64,000 nucleotides of DNA from Psococerastis gibbosa (taxonomy: Eukaryota > Arthropoda > Insecta > Psocodea > Psocidae). The notes below the pieces were generated by a model, which worked only from the letters and a program-made list of their open reading frames with translations, was not told the origin of the DNA and made no database searches. The DNA lies in assembly GCA_963971405.1 (NCBI GenBank), contig OZ020489.1, forward strand, positions 24,888,290 to 24,952,289, in the 5' to 3' direction. Positions 60,101 to 64,000 of this stretch are shown piece after piece (position 1 is the first letter of the stretch; each line of letters begins with the position of its first letter). The translations under genes were made by a program, and so were the position numbers.

Positions 60101-63100
60101 ATTTTGTGGACTAAGCTAAGTCATTATTTTGATTTTAATTAGTGGGGATTTATATTGAAAACGACTGCAATATATATGTAAATTTAATAGAAATCGTTAG
60201 AGCTATTTTTGAGAATTGTTTTGTGACGTCTTTTGGTTGTCAGAAACCATCTGAAATGAAAAACCTTCTAAGTTACATTACGTAAGTATACCGGTACAGT
60301 AAGTTTTAAATGTTGCAGTTTTCCTGGTCAAGAGTCTCTGAATCAGATCTACACCTCCATATTATCTCAGCATTTGGCGAACGTAGAGCATAGATTCCCT
60401 CATTGCGTAGCTCGACTTTCAGATAATATCGTAGCTGCGAGCCTAGCATTACACCATAAAGTTGGCACAGTATTCTTGCCAACTGCTGTAAAGTTCCATT
60501 ATATCTTTAATTTGAGAGATCTATCGAATGTCTTCCAGGTGAGTTAAATTATTTTTCCGTCGACTTGTTAAAAAAAATTTATTTAGTTTATTTTGAAGGT
60601 AAAATTATTTCTTGTTCCCCGAAAAGCCCACACCTATCCTAATTTAACCTTGAACGTTCGTAACACACCTGTTAAGTTTTAATCAGTGAAAATGTGCTCC
60701 TCTGGACTCATTGTAAAGGTATAGCTAGATAGGATAGTGAGTTCAATTGATAATCTTAGCGATCTCGATCCACTTGCACTAAGCCTGCAATTAGCCGTTT
60801 CGGAAACTTTAGACCATATATATTATGTTGTTCTGTGCCTTAGACGGTCCTGTAACTTGATTCTGTGTTTAATTTTAATTTTTAAAGGCATTTACTACTG
60901 AATTTCCTATGTGACTTAACTTTACTTTCATGTAAGTGCTATTATTTTATTTTATATAGTTATAACGTACTACATGTATACGACTTAGATTTAATGTAAG
61001 TGCTATCGATTTCTGGACTAAAATCTGTTGATGGTACAATATATAATCTATTTATTATTTATAGCCTTTGGCCTCGAGCTTAGGCTTAAATATTTTTTAT
61101 TTCTCGATATTGGTCAGTAATAATCAACTATGTCCTGATGTTGTTTTAGGGACTTTTATTCAGTACAAATGAGTGTTTGGTTCAGCCTACTGATATTGTT
61201 CGTTTGTGGGCGCATGAGTCTGAACGAGTGTATAGGGATAAGTTAACCGATGACAAGGATATCGAAGCCTTCAACAAAATACAAGCGGACATTATCAAAA
61301 AAAGCTTTGATGTGAGTAACGCTAATTTAAATCACTGCGTATAGTCCACGCAAAATGAGAAAAGTATGGACATGGAATGTTTTGACCCAGTGCAACACTG
61401 TAAAAATATTCTGGTTTATTATGGTTATTTTGGTTATGCCGTGCATCCAATGCAACAAGGTTACACAAAATCGTGCAAGGAATATTTTTACAGTATTGCA
61501 CAGGATCACAACATTCCATGTCCATACTTTTCTCATTTTGCGTGGACTATACCATACGTAGGATAAAGTGTAAATTGTCAAAGGTATCGCTTCCTGTTTC
61601 CGGTTACTGTTACCGCTCATTGGCTGCCGCAAACCGTATTTTTGCCGTTAATTTAGCACTGTACTAGAGTTCTATGTGGGAGAGGTGGGACATTCGAGCG
61701 CGCCTAATGTAGTTTTTGATACCTACCTGGGGCCACTTTTTTCAATGTGGGATCATAGGAAACGTGGCATCAGGATTAAAAAAATATTTTTGGCGCGCTC
61801 CATGTCCCATCTCCAGTATTTAGAACTTTAACACTGTACCTTAACTTGACAGGGCTTATATGCTATTATATTTGTAGGGTCTATTATTCTCCCAGTGATA
61901 ACTTCGTGTTGTTAAAAAGCATAGCCTTCAGTATTACACCAACATTCACCATAATTAGCTGCACTGTTTTCTTGCTTTAGGAAATGGATGAATCTATTAT
62001 AATGGAGAAGCCGAACATTTACTGTCATTTTGCCCAAGGTATTGGAGAGCCTAAATATATGCCCATAGTGGAGTGGCACGTCATTAGTAAACTTTTGCAA
62101 GAAGCTCTTGCGTCATACAATGATCTCGTGTCTGCTATGAACCTAGTACTCTTTGAAGACGCCATGATGCATGTATGCAGGTACATTTGTTACATATTCA
62201 ATTTCAATCACTTGTAATAGCCCGTATGTGGTGCGAAGACTTTCTGCTGAAAGCTTCCGTTACTAGGCTTAATACTCTTTTTACCTAGGCTATCTTCTGA
62301 AATTGTCTTTTAGTGTCTCGTATAATACCGTAAGTGATTATGATGAATTTAGTAATGAATATTTCCTTTTTAGAATAAATAGAATTCTCGAGTCGCCTCG
62401 CGGTTCAGCACTGTTGGTCGGCGTTGGAGGTAGCGGTAAACAAAGCTTGTCCCGCTTGGCTGCATTTATCGCTTCGCTTGAAGTCGCTCAAATTCAGCTT
62501 CGGAAAGGCTATGGTGTGTTTGATCTTAAGGTATTTTATCTGTGCCTATTTCTGTTTCGCATATAATGTACGTTCATGTACATATAGCCCCTTAATTTGC
62601 CAACTGTTCTAACTGCAAAATGCTAATTTTTTAGGAGAGCGCGAGGTTTTTAATCTACGTGTCTCCTACACTTCAATTTCCAATTTTTTTTACAGGCTTC
62701 CAGATACGACGATTGGACGTAAAAAAAAGGGAAATTTTTTTGAGGTAATAAAAAAAATTGAATTTTTGCAGTTAAAACAGTTGCAAATCAAGGAGCGATA
62801 TACATCAGTATAATGAACGTGTACTATTGTTCGGATCTACCGGGTGTATTGAACACAGAACTTTGTTAGAAACCAAGACAAAATCAAGTGCGCGTGTTTT
62901 CCAATCAGCAGTCGCACCTACCGGTCGACTTCGTTTCCCGCCAGAATTCAAACCTGTCTTGGCTGGCCGTATAGTATAATCGTTATTGTTCGAGGCCACG
63001 TCCCCTTGCAGGGGAATGTGGCCTGAACAACTGTGATGGCCACGACTTAGGAAGATTTGGAAATTAGAGCCAAATTGGCCGGCTGGTTACCGCGCTAGAC

Positions 63101-63823
63101 CAGCCGAAGTCCGCGGTATTGAACCGCCTACTCACGGATGTTTGTTTTGTGAAATCCCCTATTTTGTGGTTTAGAAGCATATAAATATGGAACTATTGAA
63201 GTCTAAAATGAAAACCTCACTATCCATTTCTGGCACTAACCTCAATGAGAGAGCTAAAGACATTTGGGGAAGCCGCTGAACAGAGCCATTTTGGAGCTTC
63301 CACATAGGCTCCCACCATTGGTCATAGAAAGAAACTTTAGCTACAGATTTTTAGCCTATAATATAGAAGTAAAATGTTTTCCAAAACGTTAATACTGTAC
63401 GTGCTATAGCCTGAAACCCGCGGATAGGCACGATTATTTGTGGGAAATGCCTGAATTTGATTCTGCTCCCCCCCCCCCTCCCAAGCATAAAAAAACGAAA
63501 AATTCATGGCCAACGGAAGTTTCTGCGAAAAACTCGACTAAAATGGTACACTTAAGCCTATGTTCACTCGTCCATGTCTTGTAGGTACTCTGAATTCTTT
63601 CATTGTGATGTAGCCAAATTTTTTTATGTGATAGATGGAGTTGTCTGGATTGTACATGAAGAGTGGGCTAAAGAACGTTGGCATCATGTTCCTAATGACA
63701 GACGCCCAAGTCCCCAACGAACACTTCCTGGTGCTAATCAATGACATGCTCGCTACGGGAGAGGTCCCTGACTTGTTCCCCGATGACGAAGTCGAGAATA
63801 TTATTTCCGGCGTGAGAAACGAG
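29073..63823 (+). CDS. DNAH17: axonemal outer-arm dynein beta heavy chain, DNAH9/11/17 type (45 exons, 3' end missing)
   Basis: Forty-five exons join without a frame break into 2,901 codons, about 65% of a roughly 4,450-residue dynein heavy chain. Residues 1 to about 1270 are the tail (DHC_N1); about 1280-1650 the linker ([27 protein letters not shown]). The motor ring follows. AAA1 P-loop GPAGTGKTE is at 1847-1855 with Walker B CFDEFNR and sensor [12 protein letters not shown]2 P-loop GSAGTGKTQ is at 2128, AAA3 GNAGCGKTV at 2455 and AAA4 GVGGSGKQS at 2802. All four P-loops keep the Lys. The N-terminus, tail and linker follow human DNAH17 block for block. The protein should power outer dynein arms in motile cilia, sperm flagella or, in insects, chordotonal sensory cilia. 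Insects have more than one member of this class, so exact orthology is open. The window ends in intron 45. Confidence 0.95.
29287..30280 (+). mobile_element. SINE family A copy split by a LINE (intron 1)
   Basis: The SINE 5' part (ACATGTAGAGTAGTGGTACGGACTC) is at 29289-29320 and its remainder (GGTTGTTGGTGCGAGTCC, TTCGGGAGGCATGTAAAGCAGG, ATTTATT tail) at 30123-30280. The repeated GACTCTGTCTTT at the break is the target duplication of the intruding LINE. Confidence 0.8.
29321..30122 (-). mobile_element. 5'-truncated LINE fragment with RNase H remnant (intron 1)
   Basis: Its A tail appears as a T run at about 29317-29335, so it runs on the - strand. Frames on that strand give [27 protein letters not shown] and further RNase-H-like sequence, broken by stops. 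GACTCTGTCTTT flanks it at 29309-29320 and 30123-30134. Confidence 0.8.
30711..30887 (+). CDS. DNAH17: dynein exon 2 (residues 57-115)
   Basis: Acceptor [33 protein letters not shown] and [11 protein letters not shown] follow the tail of the family. Phase 0 both ends; donor GTAGGT. Confidence 0.9.
30977..31115. mobile_element. palindromic MITE, locus C (intron 2)
   Basis: 139 bp, GGCGGGGTTTCCACATGCGTC to its inverse ending AAACTCCACC, flanked by TAA (left) and TTA (right). The core halves are TGACGTGGTGGCAGA and TGTCTGCTAAACC. The arms are less symmetric than in other copies. Confidence 0.82.
31605..31801 (+). CDS. DNAH17: dynein exon 3 (residues 116-181)
   Basis: Acceptor TTCTTTGCAG. Encodes [20 protein letters not shown] through [11 protein letters not shown]. 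Ends in phase 2. Confidence 0.9.
31971..32110 (+). CDS. DNAH17: dynein exon 4 (residues 181-228)
   Basis: Acceptor [25 protein letters not shown] and [19 protein letters not shown] match the family. Ends in phase 1; donor GTAAGT. Confidence 0.92.
32301..32453 (+). CDS. DNAH17: dynein exon 5 (residues 228-279)
   Basis: Acceptor CCGTTTTAG. Encodes [19 protein letters not shown] through [10 protein letters not shown]. Phase 1 end. Confidence 0.92.
32867..33078 (+). CDS. DNAH17: dynein exon 6 (residues 279-349)
   Basis: Acceptor [24 protein letters not shown] and [12 protein letters not shown] are conserved tail blocks. Phase 0 end. Confidence 0.92.
33558..33788 (+). CDS. DNAH17: dynein exon 7 (residues 350-426)
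   Basis: Acceptor TTGTTTTAG. Encodes [19 protein letters not shown] through [12 protein letters not shown]. 77 codons, phase 0 both ends. Confidence 0.92.
33926..34171 (+). CDS. DNAH17: dynein exon 8 (residues 427-508)
   Basis: Acceptor [25 protein letters not shown] and [14 protein letters not shown] are strongly conserved. Phase 0 both ends. Confidence 0.94.
34502..34651 (+). CDS. DNAH17: dynein exon 9 (residues 509-558)
   Basis: Acceptor [29 protein letters not shown] and ERPLIKDEF. Ends at AAG; the donor GTATAG overlaps the first bases of a SINE fragment. Confidence 0.92.
34653..35100 (+). mobile_element. SINE family A 3' fragment split by a MITE (intron 9)
   Basis: SINE sequence TATAGCCCTAACTCCGCC...TTAGC runs to 34681 and resumes at 35063 (TTAGTAATAAAACAAAAAGTC, then an ATTTATT tail). 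The MITE in between duplicated TTA. The SINE piece begins at the second base of the intron. Confidence 0.8.
34682..35062. mobile_element. composite palindromic MITE, locus F
   Basis: Outer arms GGCGCCCATTCCATTGACC to GGTCAATGGAATGGGCACC, core GACGTGGTAGCAGACATTCAAGAC. TTA is duplicated at 34679-34681 and 35063-35065. An inner element (34753-34991, ends GGTTGCGTTTCCACCG / GGAAACGCCACC) sits at the palindrome centre. The same outer-plus-inner composite is found at loci E and G. Confidence 0.9.
35395..35549 (+). CDS. DNAH17: dynein exon 10 (residues 559-610)
   Basis: Acceptor [26 protein letters not shown] and [17 protein letters not shown] match the tail. Phase 2 end; donor GTAAGA. Confidence 0.93.
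35724..36112. mobile_element. composite palindromic MITE, locus G (intron 10)
   Basis: Outer ends GGTGCCCATTCCATTGACC / GGTCAATGGAATGGGCGCC with ATA on both sides (35721-35723 and 36113-36115). The inner element at 35795-36041 is inverted relative to loci E and F, as expected if the symmetric composite inserted in either direction. Confidence 0.9.
36277..36432 (-). mobile_element. SINE-like family B fragment (intron 10)
   Basis: GGTGGACCTCCTGATTATAATGGATTCCGAACCACTTG matches the copy at 50030-50065, which lies in the same - orientation. The rest is decayed. Confidence 0.5.
36495..36687 (+). CDS. DNAH17: dynein exon 11 (residues 610-674)
   Basis: Acceptor CTGTGTAG. Encodes [19 protein letters not shown] through [12 protein letters not shown]. 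Phase 0 end. Confidence 0.9.
37001..37192 (+). CDS. DNAH17: dynein exon 12 (residues 675-738)
   Basis: Acceptor [23 protein letters not shown] and [20 protein letters not shown]. Phase 0 both ends; donor GTAAGT. Confidence 0.93.
37290..37450 (-). repeat. repeat X fragment, inverted (intron 12)
   Basis: GTCGAAATGTTCGATTTCGAG, AATTTACACCTTTTCTGGTCCC, GAAATGTCTGTCTGTCTG and TTTTAGGTGCTAAATAGAGTAAC are the inverse of repeat X blocks at 43300-43620. Confidence 0.65.
37912..38333 (+). CDS. DNAH17: dynein exon 13 (residues 739-879)
   Basis: Largest exon (422 bp). Acceptor [45 protein letters not shown] and [13 protein letters not shown]. Phase 2 end. Confidence 0.95.
38666..38862 (+). CDS. DNAH17: dynein exon 14 (residues 879-945)
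   Basis: Acceptor [30 protein letters not shown] and MAQLIPRV. Phase 1 end. Confidence 0.94.
39156..39442 (+). CDS. DNAH17: dynein exon 15 (residues 945-1040)
   Basis: Acceptor [48 protein letters not shown] and PKMDQFREQ. Phase 0 end; donor GTAAGT. Confidence 0.95.
39800..39969 (+). CDS. DNAH17: dynein exon 16 (residues 1041-1097)
   Basis: Acceptor [45 protein letters not shown] and [10 protein letters not shown]. Phase 2 end. Confidence 0.95.
40150..40360 (-). mobile_element. decayed LINE 3' end (intron 16)
   Basis: Read on the - strand with frameshifts it gives [10 protein letters not shown] and [20 protein letters not shown], the C-terminal tail typical of RTE-like LINE proteins. No intact frame remains. 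Confidence 0.6.
40596..40818 (+). CDS. DNAH17: dynein exon 17 (residues 1097-1171)
   Basis: Acceptor [30 protein letters not shown] and [18 protein letters not shown]. Phase 0 end. Confidence 0.95.
41319..41485 (+). CDS. DNAH17: dynein exon 18 (residues 1172-1227)
   Basis: Acceptor [31 protein letters not shown] and [19 protein letters not shown]. Phase 2 end; donor GTAAGT. Confidence 0.95.
41661..41826 (+). CDS. DNAH17: dynein exon 19 (residues 1227-1282)
   Basis: Acceptor [30 protein letters not shown] leads into the linker. Phase 0 end; donor GTGGGT. Confidence 0.94.
41925..42120 (+). mobile_element. SINE-like repeat family C (intron 19)
   Basis: GTAGCCGGTGTAGGTTGACA, CCAGTTTGCC and AATAATGTCCGAAATCCATG recur in varied form at 49600-49820, 54690-54815 and 55708-56020. 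Confidence 0.65.
42382..42505 (+). CDS. DNAH17: dynein exon 20 (residues 1283-1324)
   Basis: Acceptor [31 protein letters not shown] and [12 protein letters not shown], start of the linker (DHC_N2). Phase 1 end. Confidence 0.95.
42769..42917 (+). CDS. DNAH17: dynein exon 21 (residues 1324-1373)
   Basis: Acceptor [29 protein letters not shown] and RERHWNQLM, a hallmark of the linker. Phase 0 end. Confidence 0.96.
43040..43640 (+). repeat. dispersed repeat X, copy 2 (intron 21)
   Basis: Parallels 9675-10312: GAATGGCAGGGCACG, ACACCTAAAACATGCCT, AACAGACAGACAGGCATTTT and GGTACCTCAAAACGTGTACA. The 77-codon frame on the - strand at 43310-43543 is repeat sequence. Confidence 0.7.
43735..44115. mobile_element. 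long imperfect hairpin element (intron 21)
   Basis: Symmetric about 43909: TCACGGTAAGTTGACTGAGG (43829 on) is the inverse of CCTCAGTGAACTTACCGTGA (about 43967-43986). CATCTTACAAAT and its inverse flank the centre. Weaker pairing extends outwards to a shared TAGGCGTTTAC / GTAAACGCCTA. No ORF. Confidence 0.65.
44563..44730. mobile_element. inverted-repeat MITE (intron 21)
   Basis: Begins CAGCCTGATCGAGGCGATTA and ends with the inverse TGCCTCGATCAGGCTG; the arms pair over about 60 bp including TATTTATTTAA. No ORF. Confidence 0.75.
44892..45137 (+). CDS. DNAH17: dynein exon 22 (residues 1374-1455)
   Basis: Acceptor [41 protein letters not shown] and [12 protein letters not shown], linker. Phase 0 both ends. 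Confidence 0.96.
45223..45470 (+). mobile_element. 5'-truncated LINE tail with A-rich end (intron 22)
   Basis: The + strand reads [17 protein letters not shown] and [13 protein letters not shown], the zinc-knuckle-like C-terminus of RNase-H-bearing non-LTR elements. Frameshifts follow, then a long A-rich tail at about 45436-45467. Confidence 0.7.
46023..46247 (+). CDS. DNAH17: dynein exon 23 (residues 1456-1530)
   Basis: Acceptor [47 protein letters not shown] and [14 protein letters not shown], linker. Phase 0 both ends. Confidence 0.97.
46484..46710 (+). CDS. DNAH17: dynein exon 24 (residues 1531-1606)
   Basis: Acceptor [31 protein letters not shown] and [14 protein letters not shown] are near-invariant linker sequence. 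Phase 2 end. Confidence 0.97.
46824..46962 (+). CDS. DNAH17: dynein exon 25 (residues 1606-1652)
   Basis: Acceptor [24 protein letters not shown] and [20 protein letters not shown]. Phase 0 end. Confidence 0.95.
47134..47367 (+). CDS. DNAH17: dynein exon 26 (residues 1653-1730)
   Basis: Acceptor [40 protein letters not shown] and [20 protein letters not shown]. Phase 0 both ends. Confidence 0.96.
47629..47807 (+). CDS. DNAH17: dynein exon 27 (residues 1731-1790)
   Basis: Acceptor [44 protein letters not shown] and [10 protein letters not shown]. Phase 2 end; donor GTCAGC. Confidence 0.95.
48151..48286 (+). CDS. DNAH17: dynein exon 28 (residues 1790-1835)
   Basis: Acceptor [30 protein letters not shown] and [18 protein letters not shown], start of AAA1. 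Phase 0 end. Confidence 0.96.
48405..48665 (+). mobile_element. decayed LINE C-terminus (intron 28)
   Basis: [17 protein letters not shown], then [20 protein letters not shown], ending at a stop near 48582. This is the terminal motif of RTE-like LINE proteins (compare WWGHVERR and GRPKITVEW in the intact element). Only the 3' end is present. Confidence 0.75.
48734..48809 (+). CDS. DNAH17: dynein exon 29, AAA1 P-loop (residues 1836-1861)
   Basis: Small 76-bp exon with acceptor GTATTGCAG. Encodes [20 protein letters not shown], the Walker A of AAA1, the main ATPase site. Phase 1 end. Confidence 0.97.
49338..49516 (+). CDS. DNAH17: dynein exon 30, AAA1 Walker B (residues 1861-1920)
   Basis: Acceptor [49 protein letters not shown]. 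The DE pair is the catalytic Walker B of AAA1. Phase 0 end. Confidence 0.97.
49600..49922 (+). mobile_element. SINE family C copy plus left direct repeat (intron 30)
   Basis: Family C body (ACCCGAACTTG, CTTGTCCATTATCGCGTGTG, GACGTACCAGTTTGCTG). From 49791 the sequence to 49922 is repeated at 50217-50349 with about half a dozen differences, bracketing a family B element. Confidence 0.65.
49923..50216 (-). mobile_element. SINE-like family B with about 132-bp flanking direct repeats
   Basis: On the - strand it starts near CCGGCCGTCGTACCAAGTTG and ends in a (CTA)n tail. It is about 294 bp and matches 59616-59914 closely. The direct repeats 49791-49922 and 50217-50349 are adjacent to its two ends, so they look like one very long target duplication. 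Confidence 0.75.
50470..52028 (-). mobile_element. 5'-truncated RNase-H-bearing non-LTR retrotransposon
   Basis: Flanked by the exact 14-bp duplication TACTTGTATGCCTA at 50456-50469 and 52029-52042. The 3' end (left) carries an ATCTA-type microsatellite tail. It sits antisense in dynein intron 30. The intact ORF and flanks argue for recent insertion. Confidence 0.9.
50565..52028 (-). CDS. partial LINE ORF: RT end, RNase H, zinc-knuckle tail
   Basis: Open from the truncation point to the stop at 50565-50567, about 487 codons, with an internal ATG at 51929. The N-terminal part is the end of reverse transcriptase ([16 protein letters not shown], then [19 protein letters not shown]). RNase H follows with all acidic positions visible: [42 protein letters not shown] and [14 protein letters not shown]. 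The C-terminus has [11 protein letters not shown] and [19 protein letters not shown]. This domain order places it in the I/Jockey group; the clade is not resolved. It lacks endonuclease and most of RT, so it is not autonomous. Confidence 0.9.
   Translation of the reverse strand, partial: TLIPFTRRTKTTLKAPKLGGVELSFTNNTKYLGVVLDQKLTWSLHLEQVVNKARSALFLTSRMVGRKWGLKPKIVDWIYRSIVWPIVSYASLIWWPKLEQKVGETILTRLQRTACLAITGASRSCPTVAMQVILNLPPLPMFIESEAAKGAIKIKKGHCLKPGDITGHLRILNKYEVPIDELTDEMQPKYQFQKKFSVTADNMGAEEDTFFPRGSLVYYTDGSKMDNGDTGAGVFGPRLQLAIPMGSHPSVFQAEVHAIRSCAEHCLMRSYRNAKIYIRTDSKASLLALASNRIESKLVWECTLALNTLADTNKVTLMWVKGHSGVPGNEEADTLAKKGGAASFVGPEPFCAFPKNHQRMMIQHWEEKRKTSYWKSTPGQRQAKLFLSYSQNFTKKALKLSKLDLRILTGHCPVNYHLKNMGKVTEDTCRFCKEATETAEHVLCDCPAISYRRQVATDSRFLDPVEVCKLAPRSVVKFIRNTITDWD
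52457..52599 (+). CDS. DNAH17: dynein exon 31, AAA1 sensor (residues 1921-1968)
   Basis: Acceptor [30 protein letters not shown], the sensor-I region. Intron 30 before it is about 2.9 kb because of inserted elements. Phase 2 end. Confidence 0.97.
52828..53029 (+). CDS. DNAH17: dynein exon 32 (residues 1968-2035)
   Basis: Acceptor [48 protein letters not shown] and [17 protein letters not shown], end of AAA1. Phase 0 end. Confidence 0.97.
53335..53559 (+). CDS. DNAH17: dynein exon 33 (residues 2036-2110)
   Basis: Acceptor [30 protein letters not shown] and [18 protein letters not shown]. Phase 0 both ends. Confidence 0.96.
54080..54153 (-). tRNA. tRNA-Asn (anticodon GTT)
   Basis: 74-nt gene read 54153 to 54080. 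Acceptor stem GCCTCCG pairs with CGGGGGC (one G-U), discriminator G. The D arm has GGCGCAATTGGCTAGCGC, the anticodon loop CTGTTAACC gives GTT, and the T arm has GTGGTTCGAGCCCAC. A TTTTT terminator for RNA polymerase III follows within 10 nt. No intron. It lies in dynein intron 33 on the opposite strand. Confidence 0.96.
54690..54815 (+). mobile_element. SINE-like family C fragment (intron 33)
   Basis: GTAGCCACATGTAGGTTGACATCGAG, CTAGCTTCCCTGTGGCCAAAAATTC and AATAATGTCCGAAAATCTATG match 42008-42110. Confidence 0.6.
54966..55176 (+). CDS. DNAH17: dynein exon 34, AAA2 P-loop (residues 2111-2181)
   Basis: Acceptor [31 protein letters not shown] and [20 protein letters not shown]. Phase 1 end; donor GTGAGT. 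Confidence 0.97.
55184..55283 (+). mobile_element. SINE family A fragment (intron 34)
   Basis: CGGAGGGCATGTAATGCAGG, CCCGGGCTTTCCTAG and an ATTTATTTATT tail match the 3' half of 11394-11625. It begins 8 bp after the exon 34 donor. Confidence 0.7.
55552..55679 (+). CDS. DNAH17: dynein exon 35 (residues 2181-2223)
   Basis: Acceptor [30 protein letters not shown] (AAA2 Walker B) and MDDNK. Phase 0 end. Confidence 0.96.
55708..56020 (+). mobile_element. SINE-like family C copy, interrupted (intron 35)
   Basis: Starts GATTCGAACCCGAACTTGGT (a B-box-like motif), is interrupted by AT-rich sequence near 55765-55920, and resumes CTTAGCTTGTCATTTGTCGT, GTAGCCGGTGTAGGTTCACC and CTTGTACCAGTTTACC. Confidence 0.55.
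56340..56488 (+). CDS. DNAH17: dynein exon 36 (residues 2224-2273)
   Basis: Acceptor [30 protein letters not shown] and [20 protein letters not shown]. Phase 2 end. Its donor GTAAGG is formed by the left edge of a MITE inserted in the original GTAAGT. Confidence 0.96.
56493..56632. mobile_element. palindromic MITE, locus D, inside a splice donor
   Basis: 140-bp near-perfect hairpin, GGCGGCGTTTCCACCGACC to its inverse, core TGACGTGGTAGCAGACATT. TAA is duplicated at 56490-56492 and 56633-56635. Deleting the element restores exon 36 followed by GTAAGTAATA. Confidence 0.93.
56959..57241 (+). CDS. DNAH17: dynein exon 37 (residues 2273-2367)
   Basis: Acceptor [46 protein letters not shown] and [15 protein letters not shown], end of AAA2. 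Phase 0 end. Confidence 0.96.
57242..58276. other. dynein intron 37
   Basis: 1,035 bp. Apart from a short imperfect tandem of GACTAGACTAGAATAT (about 57766-57812) nothing is recognised; the open frames here do not match dynein. Confidence 0.7.
58277..58450 (+). CDS. DNAH17: dynein exon 38 (residues 2368-2425)
   Basis: Acceptor [49 protein letters not shown] and ELDPDIPLQ. Phase 0 both ends. Confidence 0.96.
58573..58878 (+). CDS. DNAH17: dynein exon 39, AAA3 P-loop (residues 2426-2527)
   Basis: Acceptor [56 protein letters not shown]-like [11 protein letters not shown] and the Walker [13 protein letters not shown]. The family usually has DDMNMPE here. Phase 0 both ends. Confidence 0.97.
59282..59475 (+). 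CDS. DNAH17: dynein exon 40 (residues 2528-2592)
   Basis: Acceptor [49 protein letters not shown]. Phase 2 end. Confidence 0.96.
59616..59914 (+). mobile_element. SINE-like family B, best copy (intron 40)
   Basis: Begins near CCGGCCGCCGTACCAAGTTG and ends in CTACTACTACTACTACTAC. A short duplication TCCATAGTA is present at 59607-59615 and 59915-59923. Same family as 49923-50216 (inverted). No A/B boxes are convincing. Confidence 0.75.
60150..60245 (+). repeat. repeat X fragment (intron 40)
   Basis: GACTGCAATATATATGTAAATTTAATAGAAATCGTTAGAGC and TTTTTGAGAATTGTTTTGTGACGT parallel 9997-10060. Confidence 0.5.
60319..60538 (+). CDS. DNAH17: dynein exon 41 (residues 2592-2665)
   Basis: Acceptor [50 protein letters not shown] and SNVFQ. 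Phase 0 end. Confidence 0.96.
61150..61311 (+). CDS. DNAH17: dynein exon 42 (residues 2666-2719)
   Basis: Acceptor [29 protein letters not shown] and [16 protein letters not shown]. Phase 0 both ends. Confidence 0.95.
61339..61552. mobile_element. TA-flanked palindromic MITE (intron 42)
   Basis: The arms of about 75 bp are inverses: TAGTCCACGCAAAATGAGAA at the left and TTCTCATTTTGCGTGGACTA at the right, both bordered by TA. CATGGAATGTT and AACATTCCATG lie within. The internal open frames on both strands are by-products of the palindrome. Confidence 0.85.
61664..61820. repeat. short inverted-repeat element (intron 42)
   Basis: GGGAGAGGTGGGACATTCGAGCGCGCC near the left is the approximate inverse of GGCGCGCTCCATGTCCCATCTCC near the right. 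Partial relatives are near 27485 and 48845. Confidence 0.5.
61981..62180 (+). CDS. DNAH17: dynein exon 43 (residues 2720-2786)
   Basis: Acceptor [50 protein letters not shown] and HVCR, start of AAA4. Phase 2 end. Confidence 0.95.
62374..62530 (+). CDS. DNAH17: dynein exon 44, AAA4 P-loop (residues 2786-2838)
   Basis: Acceptor [29 protein letters not shown] then [13 protein letters not shown]. Phase 0 end; donor GTATTT. Confidence 0.96.
62531..63634. other. dynein intron 44
   Basis: 1,104 bp. The segment near 63078-63130 (GGCTGGTTACCGCGCTAGACCAG, then GGTATTGAACCGCC) looks like a decayed tRNA-related SINE head. A C run lies at about 63467-63478. No coding sequence seen. Confidence 0.5.
63635..63823 (+). 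CDS. DNAH17: dynein exon 45, AAA4 Walker B (residues 2839-2901)
   Basis: Acceptor [50 protein letters not shown] and [11 protein letters not shown]. Phase 0 end; donor GTGTGG. It is the last exon in the window; the remaining AAA4, stalk, AAA5-6 and C-terminus are missing. Confidence 0.95.
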
Positions 63824-64000
63824 GTGTGGTATGGCAGAAGTGTTTAGAAACCATAACTATTAGATTGCTAATCAACGGGAATGTATTGCAGTCACAATAT
63901 ACAATGAAGGTGAAGGCGGTAACAAAGTTATAAATAAGGTGAAAAATTGCGTTAATTCCTACATGCATTAGCGCAAGCAATAAAGCAGGGTTCGCCCCCC

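Noticed and set aside
61322-61667. Five overlapping short frames on both strands with mirrored peptides
   Set aside because: They are produced by the palindromic MITE at 61339-61552, which reads alike on both strands.

Overview
The window looks like arthropod nuclear DNA, most likely from an insect with a large, repeat-rich genome. The evidence is two intronless divergent ionotropic receptors, a Ly6-family gene close to Drosophila crim, spliced genes with GT-AG introns, and a dense load of non-LTR retrotransposons, tRNA-derived SINEs and short inverted-repeat DNA elements. The species cannot be named from the sequence alone.

Layout. 1-4246 is intergenic; it holds a 0.68 kb direct duplication, one copy of which carries a small hAT-type insertion. 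4406-8898 holds two tandem ionotropic-receptor genes on the + strand. 8899-13721 is intergenic and made largely of inverted-repeat elements and a SINE. 13722-19243 is PIN4 (parvulin-type prolyl isomerase) on the - strand in three exons; its first intron is swollen by a full-length RTE-type LINE on the opposite strand. 19505-22020 is a crim-like GPI-anchored Ly6 gene on the + strand, divergent from PIN4 and about 260 bp away. 22021-29072 is intergenic with repeats. 29073 to the right edge is the 5' two thirds of an axonemal outer-arm dynein beta heavy chain (DNAH9/11/17 type): 45 exons, 2,901 codons in one continuous frame, running from the initiator Met into AAA4. The rest (end of AAA4, stalk, AAA5-6, C-terminus) lies beyond the window.

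The dynein introns contain a tRNA-Asn(GTT) gene on the opposite strand, an antisense RNase-H-bearing LINE with an intact partial ORF, decayed LINE tails and many SINEs and MITEs. The protein-coding genes have separate jobs: chemoreception, ribosome-linked or nuclear protein folding, septate-junction-type Ly6 function, and ciliary or sperm-tail motility. Only PIN4 and crim share a probable promoter region.

The most unusual signal is a family of near-perfect palindromic elements at seven loci. They share their tips (GGYGNNNWTTCCAC) and a central core (TGACGTGGTAGCAGACATT), but the arm between tip and core differs between copies. Three copies are nested composites, and one copy has landed inside a dynein splice donor and left a usable donor behind.
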